From the NCBI RefSeq assembly GCF_963678635.1, contig NC_087064.1:40827165-40891164 (forward strand): DNA of 64,000 nt, given 5' to 3'. This DNA is from Symsagittifera roscoffensis (lineage: Eukaryota; Xenacoelomorpha; Acoela; Convolutidae). Within the stretch, counting starts at the first letter, position 1. The number at the start of each line of letters is the position of its first letter. The notes below the pieces were generated by a model that was given only the letters and a program-made list of their open reading frames with translations, did no database searches and had not been told where the DNA came from. The translations under genes and the position numbers were made by a program. Below are positions 52,735 through 64,000 of this stretch, piece after piece.

Positions 52735-55530
52735 GCAAACAAACGGTTGGATTGATAGATCTAAGTATGGATGGATGGCTGGTTGGATGGGCGAACCCTT
52801 GGACCGATGACTGGCTAGATGGATGGATGGCTAAATGGACGAATGGATTGATGGCTGACTGGATGAATGCTGGAGAGAGGGTTGGAGCTAATTACTCCTC
52901 CCGTTTTTTACTTATTTTTGTTCCCCAAAAATCTTTTTACATTGCAGTTTTTTTTTGTTTAAAGTATACATGCAGAAACTTATGAAAGATTTGTTTTGAT
53001 TCTGGTGTGGGTAAAACCGTGCAGATTATTTGAAACAAATTTGAAAAAAAAATCCAAACAGTTAATTTTTTTGGCTCATTCATTTAAAAGTCGACATAAA
53101 CATGCGAAGAAAAATTTTTAAGACCTGCTAATTCTATTCAATCAAATCGAACCAATTTAGATTCAGTTCAAGATGTTGCAGTAATGATTTTTATGCGGAA
53201 TTAATAAAAACACCCAAACAAAAAATCTAGTACCCGAATGCTGAAAATTAGAAAGTTCATCGTTAATAGAATAGTAGGTTATATGAATGGATGGCAAGAT
53301 GGATTGCTTTGATAAGTGGTTGGGTGAATAGATTAATGGATGATTAGATGGATCCCTGGATACAGGGATGGCTGGTTCGTTGAATAGCTGAATTATTTGC
53401 TAGATGGAGTTGGGTCATCTTGGGTGATCACTGAATGGATGGATGGCTAGATGAATAATCGGATGATCAATGGATGGCTGATAGAGATGGCTGGATCGTT
53501 GGATAGATTGTTGGCTAGATTGATGGTTGAATGGATAGAATAGTGGATGAATGTTTGGTTGTTTGGATGGCTAGATGGATGAAATGGTGAGTTCCTGGAT
53601 ACATGGATTGACGGTTATGTGAATGGGTGGATGAATGGCTAGATATATGTAAGGCGTCACGGGTAGAAGGTTGACTGGATTGATCCCAAAATGCATGGAT
53701 TAATGGCTGTATGAATGAACGGCCGGATGAATGGATGGATGGCGTGATGGAAAGATGGTTTTTCCGCTGGTAAGATGAGCGGCTAAACATTGAGGGATGA
53801 GTGGTTCTTTGGATGGTTTAATGGATTTTCAGATGGATGAAAGGACGGCAGAACGGATGCCTAGATGGCCTGATGGATGGCTGGATGCATGATGGGTGAA
53901 TGAATGGAATGCAAGATGCATGGCAGGATGAATAAATGGCTGGCTGCTTGAATGGCTAGATGAAGGACTGGTTTGCTGTTTGGATGGTTAACGGAAGGCT
54001 AGAAAAAAGATGGCTAGATGGGTGGATCTTTTGACAGATGTCTTGATGGATGGATAGCTCGGTTGATCAAGTTTACCTAGTCTTCCTTAAAGCCAAAATG
54101 TTATCTAGAAATGAGTGTTCTATTTGCAAAAAAACACATCCAGAAACAACCCAATTGACGGCGTTTAATTGCAAAAAAAAATCAAGCGGCAATTGAGCCG
54201 ACAAAACATATGCAGGCATAAAAAAGAGCATACGTTTTTTTAATAAACGGACTTTATCTCATTTGCAAAACACAGGTCCTGTTCAAGTTCAAATCCAGAA
54301 CCTTTGTCGTGCCAGTCATATTCGTAACCTCCATGAAGTGTGCCATGACGATAAGAACTTTGGGTTCATTCGGAGCCAAATACCAATTGAATCTGATAAG
54401 CAAATTTTTAACCTGAGACAAGTTAATTATCGCAAGTGTTAAAAATCGAAATAGATAGGCGAAGCTGCGCTTTGCACGACAAATCAGCTCTATAAAACAA
54501 AAAAAAAGAATGACTGGTTGGAAGAAAGGCTGGATTGCTTAAAAAATGCTGATGGATGACCTTTCGACAGCAGATATGTGCGTTTCAGACCCTGAAACGT
54601 TGGATGGATTGCTGGATGTAGGTATGTATGGATCGCTGGTTGGATAGGTGGACGCTTGGATAAATGACTTGATTGATGGATGCATAGCTAGATGAAGGAA
54701 TGACTGAGAGGATGAAATTAATGACTAGATTGCTGTGAGGAGGCAAGTCTCAGGAGTAGCTGAATGGACAGATGGATTGATCGCTGGGTGGATGTACGGC
54801 TGGTTGGTTGGATATGGGTACATAGATGAATGGAAGTATGAATGATGGAAGGCTGGATAGACGGATGGATGGCTTGACTGACAAAAGAATTGATGGCAAG
54901 TTGGATGGTTGAGTGGATGGTAGGCTGGATGGATGTTGTAGAGAGATTTGGATAGCTAGATGATGGGTGACTTGACGACTTGCTGGATGGATCGATCGAT
55001 CGCTGGAAGAATCGCCAAATAGATGGTCAGCCGAATGGATGAATGGTTGAACAGTTAAACGATAGATGGCTAGATCAACGGATGATGGGTTGAATGATTG
55101 GATGTATGGCTAGATAAAGGGATGGATGATTAGTTTGATGGATGAATGGACGAGTGCTTAAAATAAATGATTGGACGCATGACTGGCTGGATAATTGATT
55201 GGAGGGACGAACAGAGTGACGGAGGGGTGGATAGAATGACGGCTGGTTGGTTATATGAATAGGTGATTGAATGGGTAATTGAGTGGATGGCTTCAGCGAT
55301 GGTTGGATGAATGGTTGGATGGAGGACTGGCTGGATGGAGGTCTGGTTTCATTGAATAGCCGGAAGAATGGATGGCTGGATGGATTAATCGCTTGATGAA
55401 TACATGGCCACTATGGATCTATAGATAGCTGATTGGACGGATGGATTTACTGATGGCTGGCTAATTAGTTTGATGAATGGCTAGATGGACTGACGGGTAA
55501 ACGGTTGGATGGCTGGATTAAACGATGAGG
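52735..55530 (+). repeat. GGAT-rich degenerate minisatellite in three blocks
   Basis: Imperfect GATG/GGAT/GGCT tetranucleotide runs at about 52735-52875, 53275-54065 and 54510-55530, with unique islands at 52880-53270 and 54070-54505. The open frames inside (52752-52985, 53515-53790) are repeat translations. Confidence 0.9.
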
Positions 55531-55599
55531 TTATTTAGCCTTCCATTAGCAGAAAAATTGAAATTGACCTCATAAGCTTACCATATTGAACGAACTGAA

Positions 55600-56990
55600 A
55601 TTAGTAAAATCATAAATAATAATTTAGTTAATTGTCGTGAAAAAATCTTCTTGAAAAGACAAAAACTACAATATTAAAAAGCCTTAAACTAACCAAACCA
55701 CAGAAATCTTTCAATCAATTAAGCAATCACGACAATTCAATGTGGCTCACATAAGTGTCGCTCTTAACAGCCGTGAAAACGTTCAAAGATGTTACTTTAA
55801 ATGTACTGCTTGGTCTGAAAAATCAAAGTTGAGTTTTCCCATCAACTTCAGAACCTACCCGTTGAAAAAATCGTATAATGGCCAAACTCCGAAATTCCAC
55901 GCCATTAAGTGATCACGGCCAGATAAGTCTTTTTTAAGCCCAGCACGGCCAAGTAAGTCTTTAATAATCAACGTTGTTATCTAGCGTATGAAAAATCTTA
56001 AATTGAACAAACACCACAAGAATTTCACACCCTTAAGCAACAATGGCTATGTGGCTCAGTGGCGGTTTTTCTGTTCAATTGTGAAATTTGCCCTTCCTTC
56101 TGAGAAAAGAATACTTAAAAAACTCACTCGTTAAACTTAAAAAACTCATTCGTTAAACCGCGAAAAATCAAAAATGAATAAACTTCAAGACTTTTTCTTG
56201 AAAACAAAAAAAACAAAAAGGCTTCACTGCGCTCTTTACTCTTAAATATCGCAAGAATCAAACAGTTACCTTAAATTAACCAAACACCACGCGATTTTCA
56301 CACCGATGAGCAACCACGGCTACGTGGTTCAATGATCATAAAAGTGTTTTTTAGTCGACCATGACAGCGCTCAAAAAGTTTACTTAAGGTATTTCGTGGT
56401 CTTTAAAAATCAGCGTTGTTTTCAAGCTTATAAAAAGCCTTAAATTAACCAAACACCACAAGAATTTCCTACCCTTAAGCATTAATTGCTAGGTGGCTCA
56501 GATAAGTGTCCTTGCACACGACCATTACAACGCTCAAAAAGGTTACTATAAACGTACTGCTTGGTGTGAAAGTCAATGTTGAGTTTTTCCTTTAACTTCA
56601 AAATCTACCGTATAAGAAAAAATTGATTTTCAGCCAAACTACAGAATTCCACATCATAAAGTGATCCCGGCTATAGGGCTCAGATAGGTCTCTTTCTACG
56701 CGACCATGACGGCGCTCAAAGTTATTAACTTAGAGATACTATGTGGCCTTTAATAATCAAAGTTGTTTTATTCCACAAATTCAAAATCTAGCGTATGAAG
56801 AAGCCCTAAATTAAACAAACAATTCAAATTTCACTCCATTAAGCCATCACTGCTTTGTGGCTCACATAGGTGTCCTTGTAAACGGCCATGGCAATGCTCA
56901 AAAATGTTACTTCAAATGTACTGCTTGGTCGAAAAATCAAAATAGTCTCAATGAAAATCAAAGAAAAAGTGTAAGCCCTTAAAGCACTCT
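55600..56990 (+). repeat. About seven degenerate copies of a 150-190-bp module
   Basis: AAATTAACCAAACACCAC-like starts at about 55687, 55880, 56012, 56273, 56443, 56633 and 56812, each followed by a GGCTCA block and, in most, GCTCAAAAA.GTTACT. Two variants (ending GTACTGCTTGGT or ATACTATGTGG) alternate loosely. Confidence 0.75.
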
Positions 56991-57769
56991 GATTTCCAAG
57001 AACATCTTATGATTTTCGCTTTTCTGATAAAATCAACCAAATTGGAGAAAACTGGATCACCACATAAAAAAATTTTCGTGTGTAATCTGATAGTTAAACT
57101 CATTTTTGAAATTAGAAGTCGATTACAGTTTTGTGGCTTTTACAGTTTTGTGGCGTTTACAGTTTTGCTCTTCAATAGTGGAGTGTGCTGTTCCAGGGAA
57201 ATTAAAACTTTAAAAAATTTTATGTCAAACCGCTAATAATCAAGCTTGAACGTGAACAAATTTAAGACTTTTTCCTTAAAAAAAACACAAAAAATCATCA
57301 AGAGATAAAGAAGAGTACTCACTGCTTTCATTTCTCTGCAAAAAAAAGAACATCCATTTCAATTTAAAAAGTGTAGTCTAGCTCCCGATTACAAAACACA
57401 AGCTAGTCGGAAGGGTAAAAACGTCTAGTACCCGATTGCAATAACCTTGCTTATCGCAAGGCTAACTAATCCCATGAAAGTCCTTAATGGTTTATTTAAA
57501 CCAAACTTAAAACTATAACAAAAGTACTTTCACAAACAAAATTTTGAGAACTAGACTTTTTATTCTAGTATGAAATTCAGCCACATTACTTGGACTATAA
57601 AAACTCTTTCTAGATTAGGCCATTTTTTGGGTAGCTCGACGAAACTTTGAATTGTTTTCAGTAATTTCAGCTTAAATCGGTTCGCGATGAATTAAAAACA
57701 TTCTAAGCCAGCTTTTCAAGTGATAAAATGTTTAAAAGTTTGAAGTTAACAAAAATCAGAACAGTTTTC

Positions 57770-59065
57770 ATTCAGCAGCAATCTGACGTGCAATTTTTTG
57801 ATAGAAAAAACACATAAAACGCCAAAAAAGGCAAACGCGATACTTCATAGAATTACTTCTAATTATTTTCAACGTGAAGGTCAGAATGATTTCAAAAACT
57901 AAAGATTTTGTCTCAAAAATTTGTTGAAAGCTATTCTCGAGCAAGCTGTTAAATGAATGAAAATTTTAAATAACTCGAAGTGTTCCAAAGTTTCTTAGCT
58001 GCAATGCCTTGCTTAAAAAATCTTACACTTTTCGCAAACCGACTCGGTCCTTGTGATGATATGAATTATTAAATAATTTCATAGCTTGATTAGCTTGCTT
58101 AAAAAAACTTAAAATTCTTGCAAACCGATTCAGTCTACGGAATAACCTGAAAATTTTTATAGATTGAAATTTTTTCTTATGAACATTTCTCATCTAAAAA
58201 GTTCAAAAATACTAAGCTGCGAACCAGATTTGGGTTTTTGACTTCATCAAAATATCTCAAACAAAATGTACTACGGAGTTTTATAGTTGGCGAAAAGGCT
58301 TTTATAGGAAAAAACATAGCCAACTGACAGTTGGAGAAGTGTAATGAATGCAAGGAAACATAAAAAACTTACTGTTTTTCATAAAATATCAACTGTTGAA
58401 TTTTAGAAAAAATTACATGACCTTGAAGCCATTTGAATTTCAAAAGCACTTTATGATTGGTGCGTTTTTGATAAAATAACCTATTAGAGAAAATGGGAAC
58501 AATAAGTGAAGTTTTTACTCCGCGGGGAAATCTATAAATTAAATTCCAATTTCTAAAGTAGAAGTAGTTTTTTCGCGCCATTTCCAGGTTCGTTTTGGAG
58601 AGTGCTATTCACGTAACTTTCAACAGATGAATTTTAATTGAACTCAAAAAGTACATATATATTTAATTGCATTCATAAATGCGCCATTTCCAAATTCGTT
58701 TTGGAGAGTGCTATCCACGTAACTTTCAACAGATGAATTTTAATTGAGCTCAAAAGGTTCATATATACTTAAGTGCATTCATAAATGCAAAAATAAATGT
58801 ATGAATGCGCTTCTGTAGTTATTAAAGCTTTTTAGGACTTTTTCATGAAAAAAAAACAATCAAAAAATCACCAAAACCTATTAAAATTCCTTGTCACGGT
58901 CATTACTCCTAACGAAACGTAATATTTTTGAAAAAATTCTGACCCTCATGCTGAAGCAAATTAGAAAAATGTTTTTTTGAAGTTTCGCGTTCGCTTTTTT
59001 TTGGCGTTTCATGTGTTCTTTTATTTTGAAAAATTGCATGTCAGATTGCTGCCGAATGAAAACTG
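57770..59065. repeat. Inverted repeat with about 75-bp arms
   Basis: 57770-57845 reappears in reverse complement at about 58985-59065 (blocks TTTTCATTCAGCAGCAATCT and AACGCCAAAAAA). The 1.1 kb between has no recognisable gene. Confidence 0.7.
58575..58788 (+). repeat. Direct duplication of about 106 bp
   Basis: GCGCCATTTCCA...GTTTTGGAGAGTGCTAT...GCATTCATAAATG occurs twice back to back with about ten differences. Confidence 0.85.
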
Positions 59066-59321
59066 TATTCAAGTAGAGGGCCTAAAGTTTTTCAAAGAAA
59101 ATTATCTCTGATTGGGTTCGCCAAGTTAATTGTTTTCAGCAAGCTTTTCCAAGTTAGTTCATAGACCGAATCTGTTCGCAATAAGCTTAAGTTTTTCTAA
59201 GCAAGCTATTCAAGCTATAAAACTTTGAGATAATTCAAATTATTTAATAGACTTGATCGGTTCGTACGAGTACAAAAAAAGCCAATTATGTATCATGTAC
59301 GGCAAAAAACACTAACTCATT

Positions 59322-59594
59322 TCAAAGCCAAAACACTTTTAATACAGGAATTTTATGACACTGGCAAAAATTATATGCACAAATTTCATCCTCATGAATA
59401 ATTTTGACTTCTTTTTCTTTCGTGGTTTGTTTGGCCTCTCTCTTGGGAACTTTGGAGCCCTGATCATCGATTTCAAAAGAGGACACAATAAATGGTCGTT
59501 AAACTGAAATTTTAGGGGTCTGGGTTTGTAATTCCATTATGCGCTGATTCAGATTATTAATCTTCATTTTTTGAAGCTCTGTATGCTCTGACAT
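59322..59594 (-). pseudogene. Short reading frame with one internal stop, unknown protein
   Basis: The ATG at 59592-59594 starts a frame of 90 codons ending TGA at 59322-59324, interrupted only by TAA at 59499-59501. The first 31 residues are a coiled-coil-like, glutamine-rich helix (MSEHTELQKMKINNLNQRI). The rest has a basic KVPKREAKQTTKEKEVK patch and a C..N.CQC ending. Base composition is clearly less T-rich than the flanks. It could be a Gag-like or host-derived remnant, or a gene with an unrecognised intron around the stop. Confidence 0.35.
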
Positions 59595-59689
59595 TTAGCT
59601 TATTTTGACAGAAAACATTTTTCCCTTTTGGACAAAGTTTAGCAGTTCTTGAGAAAAAAAAACAGTTAATCATCAGTGCGATTGATTTA

Positions 59690-60540
59690 GGGTACATATC
59701 ATAGTCCAAAACGAGCTTCTAATAACAGCCTATCTATTGAATCACTCTGATATCAAAAAATGAAGTACCCTGCGAAAAATTAAGAAAACAGTCGGCCAGA
59801 TCTCAAAATTACTGTTATTTGAGGGAAATAAAGAATACCTCATAACTAAGATTGATTTCCTGCACGAATAATTCTACAAATCAAAGATCTGTTTATATCC
59901 TATCTTTTGCAAACACCTGCTATAAAAAAATATGCAGTACACTACGAGAAACTTTTGAAATGGTCAGCCGGATCTCAAGTTTCCAGAATTCGCATTTTTC
60001 TTGGAAAAAATCCTTATCTCAATATAAAAATTGATTTCCTGTAAAAATAATATTACAAATCTCAACTTGCTATGGCCTATCTTTTCCATGTTATCAAAAA
60101 TATGAATTACACTACGAGAAACTTTTGAAATGGTTTGTCGGATCACAAATATTCATAAATCGCTTTTAAAAAAACATGCATAGCTCATTATTAAGATTGA
60201 TTTCCTATTAAAAAACTGTAATTTGAAGATCTATTCATGGCCCATTTTTTTGCGAATAACAACTTTCAAAAATTTGCACTACCTGAGATATATTACTGAA
60301 AGGGTTGGCTGGTTCTCGAGAACCCTGAACTAGCATTTTTAGAGCAAAAAACAAATATCTCGCCGCTGAGATACATTCCGGGTTCATCTAATAGTGCAAA
60401 ACGAAGCTATACTTATGGCCTAATTTTTGCGAAAAAAAATTTTGAAAAAATGACAGTACGCTTACAGAAATCAATAAAATTGTTGACAGTACTTCGAGGT
60501 TTCAGAATAAGATATTTTTGAGAAAAAAAAATAAGATCTC
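59690..60540 (+). repeat. About five diverged copies of a 170-bp tandem repeat
   Basis: ATTGATTTCCTG...ACTACGAGAAACTTTTGAAATGG recurs near 59850-59965, 60030-60130 and 60195-60300, with weaker copies before and after. Confidence 0.75.
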
Positions 60541-62760
60541 ATCACTACATTGGATTATTGGTACATACAGTAAAGCAAAACGTAGCTCCATTTACAAACT
60601 TTCTACTAAATAGAAAAATTAGAAAAAAAGCAATATCAATAGAATTAGCTCAATCTATGGAGGAAAACTCGTTGATGCAGATATTGTATAAAACCAAAAA
60701 TTCAAAATATTTGTCCAGTTTTTGCAGAGATACAAAACCAGCTATTTCAGTAAAACAAGATCCTGAACTTTCATGACTCAAGTAGTCAACCCACTTGAGT
60801 CTCGAATGACACCTTGCACGTATCTCGACTTAAATAAAAATTTGTGCATTTTTTCCAAAAACTGGATTATTTAAATTTATATTCGTGTTTTATTAGCTCA
60901 TTATTGATCAAATGTCGACTTTGAACCATCATGCGTCCCAATTTTTATGACCTAACAAAAGTTTCACTTGAGTTTTTGAAATAACAACTAAAGGTTTGAA
61001 GATTTTTCTAAAATACTCGTATGACATAGGCAAAAATTGTTAGTTTCAATGTCATCCTCTGTCAGTTTTCAATGATACCAAGGGTTTCAATCTTAAATGA
61101 ATTTTTCGAAATAAATTTGAAAACGTAATGCTTTCTCAGAAGTCGGTAAAATCGACTTCAATCGAGAAAGAAACGAATGGCTATTTCACAAAATTTTTGA
61201 GAAAACTGTTGAGTTTTGGAGTCGAGGGGTCGTTTCAGTCGGCTCCAATTTTTGTTTTTAGAAAAGTTATGCACGAAAAAGATCAGTCGGTACCCTTATG
61301 AACAAACAGAATTATCTGGATTTATAGAGAAAAATCCCGTTGATGCAGATATTGTATAAAACCTTCAATAAAAAATATTTGTCCAATTTTCACAGCGACA
61401 GAAAACTAGCAGTTTCAATAAATTGAGTCCCTGAAAGATCATGATTCAAGTATACAACGCATTTGAGTCTCGACCGACATCTTTCACATAATCTGGCTTC
61501 TGTAAAAAAAGTTATGCCATTAATTGTTTTTCCAAAATATGGATTATTTTTTTAAATTTTTCTTTAATGAATTTAATGGATTTCAGTTTTTGAGGCCACG
61601 AGTTTCGAAATAACGAAAAAAATTTGAAGATTTTTCTTTACAAGAATAATATGGCACAGGCAGAAATTTTTAACTTAAATCTCATCCTCTCGAAACTTTT
61701 TCAGTTTTAACAGTACCTTTTAAAAGTTTTTTGAAATTTTGCTCCTTTCTCAGAAATCGGTATTATCATTTTCAGTCCAGAAAGAAATGAATAGCTATTT
61801 CACAAAATTTTTGAGAAAACGTTTGAGTTTTGGAGTCAAGGGGTGGTTTCAGTCGGCCGCAATTTTGATTACGCGCTGCTTTTTATAACTGACCTTCTTC
61901 TTTTAAAATTACTATTCTCTAGTTTTTCATTTTTGTTAAAGTTGAGCCCAAAAAAAGCATTCGATACGCTTTCTAACACACAAAATTAGCTCACTTCATA
62001 GAGAAAAAGCGCGTGGAAGCAGATATCGTAAAAAAAACTACATTTCAAATTATCTGTCTTGTTTTTGCATAAATACAATCAGCTATTTCAGTAAAATGAG
62101 TTCCTGAATTTTCATGACTCAAGTAGTCAACGCACTTGAGTCTCGAATGACAACATGCACGTAATACTATTTATACAAAGAAATTGTGCATTTTTTGCAA
62201 AAACGGGATTATTTTTTTTTAATTTAAATTTTAATTAGCTTATGATTTTTTGATCTAATAAAAACTTCACTTAGAGTTTCGAAAAAAAAAACAAAGTTTT
62301 TTTTTATAAGAATCATATGACGCAGGCGGAGTTTTTTTTCAATATCTTCCTCTCAATGTTTCAATCCTAAATGTAATTTTTAAAATAAGTTTGAATACTT
62401 ACTGCTTTTTTAGCAATTGGTTTTATCGATTTCATTCGAGAAAGAAACGAATTGCTAATTCACAAAGCTTTTGAGAAAACTGTTGAGTTGTTAAATCGAG
62501 GGGTCGTTTCAGTCGGCTCTAATTTTGAGAACACGTTGCTTTTAATTACTTACCTTCCTCTTTTGAATTTTACTATTCTCTAGTTTTTCAATTTCGGAAA
62601 AGTTAAGCCCAAAAAAATCAATCGGTACGCTTTTGAACAAACAGAATTAGCTCAATTCATAGGGAAAAAGCCCGTTGATGCAAATATTGGAGAAAATCTA
62701 CATTTCAATCTTTTTGCCACTTCCACATATGTGAAAAACCAATCCGTTTTTTGGAAAAAC
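60540..62760 (+). repeat. Three and a third copies of a roughly 670-bp satellite
   Basis: The anchor block (GAATTAGCTCA...GTTGATGCAGATATTG) lies near 60640, 61311, 61985 and 62641 (periods 671, 674 and 657). Copies 1 and 3 contain the perfect hairpin GACTCAAGT...ACTTGAGTC. Confidence 0.85.
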
Positions 62761-64000
62761 ATTAAAAGACATACTTGTTTTACACAAGCCATGGTATGTG
62801 ATAACTTCCACATACCCTGATTTGGGTTAAAAATTTATGCCATTAGTTGTTTTTGCAAAGTATGGATTACTTTTATTTAATTTTGTTTTCTTTTAACTCA
62901 TTATTGACTGTAAGTTGATTTTGGGCAATCATGCGACCCAATTTAATTGGATCTAATGGAAATCTTACTCGGAAATTCGAAACAAAAAAATAATTGCTTG
63001 AAATTTTTTTTTCGAGAATCATATGACACAGACCGAAATAATTAGGTTCATCAGTTTTTCAGTTTTTTGATTAGTTTTGTATATTTTCTGCTGTCTCAGA
63101 AATTGGTATTATGTCAGATAAAAAAAGACGACTATATTATTATTATTCAATACATTATTATATTATTACATTCAATACTTCAACTCAAAGTTGATTCTCG
63201 AATTAAATTTTATTTTTTTCATTATGATTTACACAAAAGATATTTTTGTTTGCTTAAAAATTATGTAGCTTCCTTTATTAATATTTTTAGCTTCAATTGG
63301 CAGCTTCAACCTATTGCAGTTCTTTAATTGTAGTGGTAGAATAAAATTCTCAAAAAAAATTCTTACGAGAAAAAATTATTACCCGATTAATGTGTTTCAA
63401 TTTTATAGGCGTATATTGATTTGTAAAGAAAAGCTAACAAAGTGTAAAAGACATGCTGTTTCAAAACAATTATCACCTATCATTTTATTACTTATTAGGA
63501 ATTAATTTTCTTTTGTCGGAAATTTTTTGTTGCTTTTGTTTTGTTGTTTTTATGGATATCACAAAATAACAGGGATAGCAAGCCACTGAGCGAGCAGCAC
63601 AGATTGTTCCGACCAAAATAATTAAAGAAATAATAATTTTCTTTTCAGATTAGTCTAGTTTTTCTGCGTGATGTGATGAAAGAATTTGACGTAAAGCCTT
63701 AAACTAGGCATATTCGACAGTCATAGTTTTATAGGCAAATTGGACCAAAAGTTTTAACAAGAAAAAAAAAAACAAAAAAAAAACAAAAAAGATTAAAAAT
63801 CTGAAATAGTTCGAAGTTTTTGGTTCCTGAAATGGTTCTTGAAAGCTCTTTTTTATCTGCTTAGAGCTAAGTTGTCAGGGCGGGCTTAAACTCATCATAA
63901 ATAAGCTCTTGTAAGCCTAACGGCCGGCTTTTTTCGTTGCCATATTTTTTAAGTTTATTGAGTTATGACCGATGTGGTATAACTCATAGAGTAATTTCGG
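62760..64000. other. AT-rich sequence, nothing recognised
   Basis: Short open frames (63067-63327, 63314-63505) overlap simple AT-rich sequence and have no protein features. An A-rich run lies at 63760-63800. Confidence 0.4.

Noticed and set aside
52752-53790. Tryptophan/aspartate-rich and histidine/serine-rich frames
   Set aside because: They are translations of the GGAT-type minisatellite.
55600-62760. CRISPR-like regular repeats
   Set aside because: The repeats are contiguous, degenerate, 150-670-bp units without unique spacers, in a eukaryotic context.
63960-64000. Shared CTCATAGAGTAATTTC at 52358 and near the window end
   Set aside because: Only about 16 bases match and the flanks do not, so a repeat cannot be supported.

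Overview
The window is AT-rich, repeat-dense nuclear DNA from a eukaryote, most likely an invertebrate animal. It has a spliceosomal intron, TATA and CCAAT boxes, an env-bearing Ty3/gypsy-like retroelement, large tandem arrays and a 200-base scaffold gap. I see no intact host gene and cannot name the species. Almost everything recognisable is mobile DNA.

Positions 1-2795 form a very large imperfect palindrome (a fold-back element). A frame-preserved but nonsense-ridden reading frame follows at 3037-3546. Positions 3663-22066 are a full-length Polinton/Maverick of 18.4 kb: inverted terminal repeats of about 385 bp, termini AGTAGTATAG, and a perfect 6-bp target duplication TGTGAG on both sides. 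Its left half is read leftward: adenain-like protease, major capsid protein, small basic core protein, minor capsid protein, integrase, several small conserved proteins, packaging ATPase and a block of unknown genes. Its right half is read rightward: an unknown protein with a nuclear localisation signal, then a C2H2 zinc-finger segment in frame with a protein-primed type B DNA polymerase. Together these supply replication, integration, genome packaging, capsid maturation and capsid structure. The copy looks dead: integrase, minor capsid protein, ATPase and polymerase carry stops and/or frameshifts, and the core gene reads ATA at its expected start. The polymerase gene has two unusual features: four E2F-like sites in a duplicated 198-bp leader, and a 513-bp intron filled with an A/T simple-sequence expansion.

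Positions 22225-38840 are four head-to-tail copies (4.3, 4.75, 3.79 and 3.79 kb) of a degenerate, leftward-read, envelope-like segment. A Ty3/gypsy-type integrase fragment (40384-40623) and a Gag-like zinc knuckle (47.8 kb) lie on the same strand and in the right order. I read 22-50 kb as one decayed env-bearing retroelement whose envelope end was amplified in tandem and whose pol gene is interrupted.

The interruption is the most novel item in the window: a second element of about 6.7 kb. Its right end is at 47384 and its left end is probably inside the gap at 40631-40830. Its terminus (TATACTACT, with a long C-run 24 bp inside) copies the plan of the Polinton terminus, but its gene content is different: a small C2H2-like protein behind regularly spaced CCAAT boxes, two proteins with a possible PC4-like fold, and a divergent TATA promoter driving a small gene. 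From 50.3 kb to the end I see only repeats: a 0.9-kb tandem duplication, a GGAT-rich minisatellite, 55.6-57 kb modules, an inverted repeat, 170-bp and 670-bp satellites, and one short broken reading frame at 59.3-59.6 kb.
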